8,827 nt of DNA from Gemmatimonadaceae bacterium (GTDB taxonomy: Bacteria > Gemmatimonadota > Gemmatimonadetes > Gemmatimonadales > Gemmatimonadaceae). Position 1 is the first letter of the stretch; every line of letters begins with the position of its first letter. The notes beneath the pieces are model-generated. The model did no database searches. It saw nothing but the letters and a program-made list of their open reading frames with translations, and was not told the origin of the DNA. Location: positions 1 through 8,827 of the forward strand of contig JACDDZ010000058.1 in assembly GCA_013816695.1 (NCBI GenBank), in the 5' to 3' direction. Of the stretch, positions 6,654 through 8,827 are shown piece by piece. The position numbers were made by a program, and so were the translations under genes.

Positions 6654-7595
6654 ATGGATATTGTGCTGCTCTTTCCCGGTCAGGGTTCACAGAAGCCGGG
6701 AATGGCCAAGGATCTTGTCAACGCGTTTCCGGAAGCGCGCGACGTTTTCAGCTCCGTGGATTCCGCGCTTGGAACTTCCCTGAGCACACTCTGTTTTGAT
6801 GGACCCGCCGAAGAGCTCACCGCAACCCATAACGCGCAACCCGCGCTACTGACGCATGGCGCTGCAGTCTGGGCCGTCGTGAAAGAAAAGATACGCCCGC
6901 ACGTACGCGCCGCTGCCGGTCACTCACTCGGCGAGTTCTCGGCGTATCACGCCGCCGGAAGCCTGTCCCTCGAGAGCGCGGCGCAGCTCGTGAGGAAGCG
7001 CGGACAGTTGATGCATGAGGCTGGAACAGCGCGTCCCGGCACGATGGCCGCGCTGCTGGGCACTATGTCGGAATCGGTTGACTCGATGTGCGCGAAAGCT
7101 TCGACAGCAGATGAGATTGTTGTTCCCGCCAATTACAACTCGCCGGAGCAAATCGTTGTTTCCGGCGAAGTGAACGCTGTCGAGCGTGTGATGGCGCTCG
7201 CGAAAGCAGTGGGTGCAAAGCGCGCAATCAGGCTGCCTGTCGCCGGAGCATTTCACTCGCCACTAATGGCACCTGCGGCCGATGGACTTCGCCGGGCGCT
7301 CGACTCGTCCGATATCAAGGATCCGTCCTTTCCCGTCTACTCCAACGTCACCACGAACGCTGTAACATCGGCCGCCGAGGCCGCCGATCTTCTGGTGAAG
7401 CAGCTCACGAGCCCGGTTCGCTGGGTTGATCTCATACGAAATATTGCAGCAGCACTGCCCGCTGCACTTTTTGTGGAGATGGGACCTGGCAGCGTTCTAA
7501 CTGGACTCCTTCCAAGGATTGTCCCGGGTCTCAAGTCTCAGGCGTGTGGAACGCCGGCGGATGTAGAGAAACTCCTGGCGCAGGTTCAGTCATGA
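6654..7595 (+). CDS. fabD: malonyl-CoA:ACP transacylase
   Basis: FabD loads malonyl groups from CoA onto ACP, supplying the extender unit for FabH and FabF. The 313 aa match the family. Visible motifs are [13 protein letters not shown] (6-18) with oxyanion-type Gln, HNAQPALL (59-66), the nucleophile Ser91 in [10 protein letters not shown] (89-98), Arg116 in VRKRGQLM for the malonyl carboxylate, and catalytic His201 in [10 protein letters not shown] (196-205). The ATG lies one base after the fabH stop, with no convincing Shine-Dalgarno sequence. The end overlaps fabG by 4 bases (ATGA). Confidence 0.96.
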   Translation: MDIVLLFPGQGSQKPGMAKDLVNAFPEARDVFSSVDSALGTSLSTLCFDGPAEELTATHNAQPALLTHGAAVWAVVKEKIRPHVRAAAGHSLGEFSAYHAAGSLSLESAAQLVRKRGQLMHEAGTARPGTMAALLGTMSESVDSMCAKASTADEIVVPANYNSPEQIVVSGEVNAVERVMALAKAVGAKRAIRLPVAGAFHSPLMAPAADGLRRALDSSDIKDPSFPVYSNVTTNAVTSAAEAADLLVKQLTSPVRWVDLIRNIAAALPAALFVEMGPGSVLTGLLPRIVPGLKSQACGTPADVEKLLAQVQS

Positions 7596-8329
7596 AAATC
7601 GACCTCACCGGCAAGAACGCCCTTGTAACGGGTGGCACTCGCGGAATCGGAAAATCAATTGCGGAAATGCTGGCGGATTGCGGAGCCCAGGTCGCTATCA
7701 CGGGACGTGACGTCGCCAAAGCGGAGGAGGTAGCGAAGAGCATCGGCGCAAATCTGCGCGGCTTTGGGGCGGAGCTCTCCGACACCGCATCAATGACGAA
7801 AGTGATCGGCGACGTCGAGATGGCCTTGGGCAGCATCGACATTCTTGTGAACAATGCGGGGCTCACGCGTGACAACCTCGTGATGCGGCTCAAGGAAGAA
7901 GACTGGGATGCTGTCCTCAATGCCAACCTTCGCGGAGCGTTCACAACCATCAAGGCCGTCAGCAGAGGCATGATGAAGCGCCGCTGGGGCCGGATTATCA
8001 ACATGGCTAGCGTTGTTGGGATCATGGGCAACAAGGGCCAGGCGAATTATGCGGCCAGCAAGGCAGGCCTGATTGCGCTAACCAAGTCTGTGGCGAAAGA
8101 GCTGGGATCCAGGAATATTCTCGTGAATGCAGTGGCCCCTGGATTCATAGAAACAGACATGACCGGGGCGATGACTGCCGAGGCCCGTACGGCCCTCAAC
8201 AGCCAGATCCCGCTGGAGCGTTTGGGTAGTCCAAAAGACGTTGCCGGGGCCGTGGCATTTCTGGCTTCGGATTATGCGTCTTATATCACCGGTCAGGTGA
8301 TTGTTGTGGATGGCGGAATGGTGATGTAG
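7592..8329 (+). CDS. fabG: 3-oxoacyl-ACP reductase
   Basis: FabG is an NADPH-dependent short-chain dehydrogenase/reductase that reduces beta-ketoacyl-ACP. At 245 aa it is the standard length. It has the TGGTRGIG cofactor loop (13-20), [14 protein letters not shown] (84-97), and catalytic residues Asn112, Ser140, Tyr153 and Lys157 (YAASK). It also has the family ending [11 protein letters not shown] chose the ATG at 7592, overlapping the fabD stop, because [15 protein letters not shown] is the usual start. The frame is open further back to 7544, but those 16 extra residues lie within the fabD coding end and do not look like FabG. A 78-base gap follows. Confidence 0.96.
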   Translation: MKIDLTGKNALVTGGTRGIGKSIAEMLADCGAQVAITGRDVAKAEEVAKSIGANLRGFGAELSDTASMTKVIGDVEMALGSIDILVNNAGLTRDNLVMRLKEEDWDAVLNANLRGAFTTIKAVSRGMMKRRWGRIINMASVVGIMGNKGQANYAASKAGLIALTKSVAKELGSRNILVNAVAPGFIETDMTGAMTAEARTALNSQIPLERLGSPKDVAGAVAFLASDYASYITGQVIVVDGGMVM

Positions 8330-8407
8330 CCATGTGGGTTAACTACCAGTGGCATTTTCAGTTAGGTATATTTGGCTAGAACCCTTCACACCCTGAGGAA
8401 AGCAACA
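8330..8407 (+). promoter_or_regulatory. fabG-acpP intergenic gap with possible promoter and strong ribosome site
   Basis: This is the only sizeable gap inside the fab cluster. TATATTTG at 8367-8374 resembles a -10 box (TATATT) and also fits the TAnnTTTG -7 element known from Bacteroidetes. No good -35 or -33 partner is seen. GAGGAA (8395-8400) lies 7 bases before the acpP ATG and is the best Shine-Dalgarno sequence in the cluster, consistent with the high ACP output cells need. The promoter is conjecture; the ribosome site is well supported. Confidence 0.4.
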
Positions 8408-8647
8408 ATGGCCGACAATTCGGACAAGGTAAAAGACATCATCGAAAAGGAGCTCGGAGTCGAGCGCGAAAAGCTGACGAACGATGCCAGCTTTATCGAA
8501 GATCTCGGCGCTGACAGTCTGGACATTGTGGAGCTCGTCATGGAGTTCGAGAAAGAGTTCAACATCGACATTCCTGATGAGGAAGCAGAGAAGCTCCGCA
8601 CTGTCGGTGACGCGCTCGCATATCTGAACAGCAAGGTCCCTGCGTAA
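8408..8647 (+). CDS. acpP: acyl carrier protein
   Basis: This small acidic carrier (79 aa) holds growing acyl chains on a 4'-phosphopantetheine arm. The attachment serine is Ser37 in [11 protein letters not shown]. The four-helix pattern, the [16 protein letters not shown] segment and the TVGDALAYL ending are all typical. I chose the ATG at 8408, which has GAGGAA 7 bases upstream; an in-frame TTG at 8372 would add 12 residues not found in ACPs and bury the ribosome site. The stop overlaps the fabF start by one base (TAATG). ACP is the substrate carrier for FabD, FabH, FabG, FabF and PlsX encoded around it. Confidence 0.98.
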   Translation: MADNSDKVKDIIEKELGVEREKLTNDASFIEDLGADSLDIVELVMEFEKEFNIDIPDEEAEKLRTVGDALAYLNSKVPA

Positions 8648-8827
8648 TGAAGCGCAGAGTCGTCGTCACCGGTCTCGGCGTTATTTCGCCGGTCGGTAAC
8701 GATGTGGCGACGACATGGGACGCGCTGAAGCAGGGCCGTTCTGGTACTGGTCCAATCACCAAGTTCGACGCGACGAACTTTCCAGTCCGTTTTGCAGCGG
8801 AAGTAAAGGGGTTCGATCCACTGGCCT
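8647..8827 (+). CDS. fabF: beta-ketoacyl-ACP synthase II, N-terminal part (runs off window)
   Basis: FabF elongates fatty acids by condensing acyl-ACP with malonyl-ACP. Only the first 60 codons are present. They read [19 protein letters not shown], then [11 protein letters not shown] and a [14 protein letters not shown] segment, which is the normal start of KAS I/II enzymes. The catalytic Cys-His-His residues lie beyond the window. The ATG shares a base with the acpP stop, so it is coupled to acpP, the common acpP-fabF arrangement. The KAS II (fabF) assignment rather than KAS I rests on this context. Confidence 0.92.
   Translation, partial: MKRRVVVTGLGVISPVGNDVATTWDALKQGRSGTGPITKFDATNFPVRFAAEVKGFDPLA

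Noticed and set aside
7544..7591. N-terminal extension of fabG to an upstream ATG.
   Set aside because: The extra residues lie within the coding end of fabD and do not resemble FabG; the ATG at 7592 in the ATGA overlap gives the standard protein.
8372..8407. N-terminal extension of acpP to a TTG.
   Set aside because: It would include the strong GAGGAA ribosome site inside the gene and add residues not found in acyl carrier proteins.

Overview
The window reads as an ordinary, well-packed bacterial housekeeping region of moderately high GC in which every real gene lies on the + strand. The gene order sucC-sucD-ndk, then DUF177-rpmF-plsX-fabH-fabD-fabG-acpP-fabF, together with the protein sequences, suggests a free-living Gram-negative-type bacterium. 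My best guess is Gemmatimonadota or a relative on the FCB/Acidobacteria side. That is inference from gene order and general sequence feel; there is no rRNA gene or other decisive marker here.

Region 1 (1-1086) is the 3' part of a large membrane protein that resembles the UPF0182/COG1615 family. Region 2 (1165-3609) holds both subunits of succinyl-CoA synthetase (sucC and sucD, overlapping by 4 bases) followed 7 bases later by nucleoside diphosphate kinase (ndk). This looks like one operon linking a substrate-level NTP-forming step of the TCA cycle to NTP/NDP exchange.

Region 3 (3610-3938) is a non-coding gap of about 330 bases and the most interesting part of the window. Almost all of it is one long imperfect inverted repeat: arms 3632-3725 and 3788-3881, gap-free, 77 of 94 positions complementary by my count. 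Each arm carries two small GC-rich hairpins and a run of GGCTNNN heptads. The paired small hairpins differ between the arms by two compensatory base-pair changes. It looks like a composite REP/BIME-like or MITE-like repeat, or a structured RNA/terminator, separating two operons.

Region 4 (3939-8827) is the classical ribosome/lipid cluster. It contains a DUF177 zinc-binding protein, ribosomal protein L32, PlsX, then FabH, FabD, FabG, acyl carrier protein and the start of FabF. Start and stop codons mostly abut or overlap (rpmF/plsX abut; plsX/fabH and fabD/fabG overlap as ATGA; acpP/fabF overlap as TAATG), so translation is probably coupled. The encoded enzymes load malonyl groups onto ACP, start and elongate fatty acids, and make acyl-phosphate for phospholipid synthesis. 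The only sizeable gap is 78 bases before acpP, which may carry an extra promoter. No mobile-element gene, CRISPR array, tRNA or rRNA was seen, and I found no new gene system; the repeat in region 3 is the main item to follow up.
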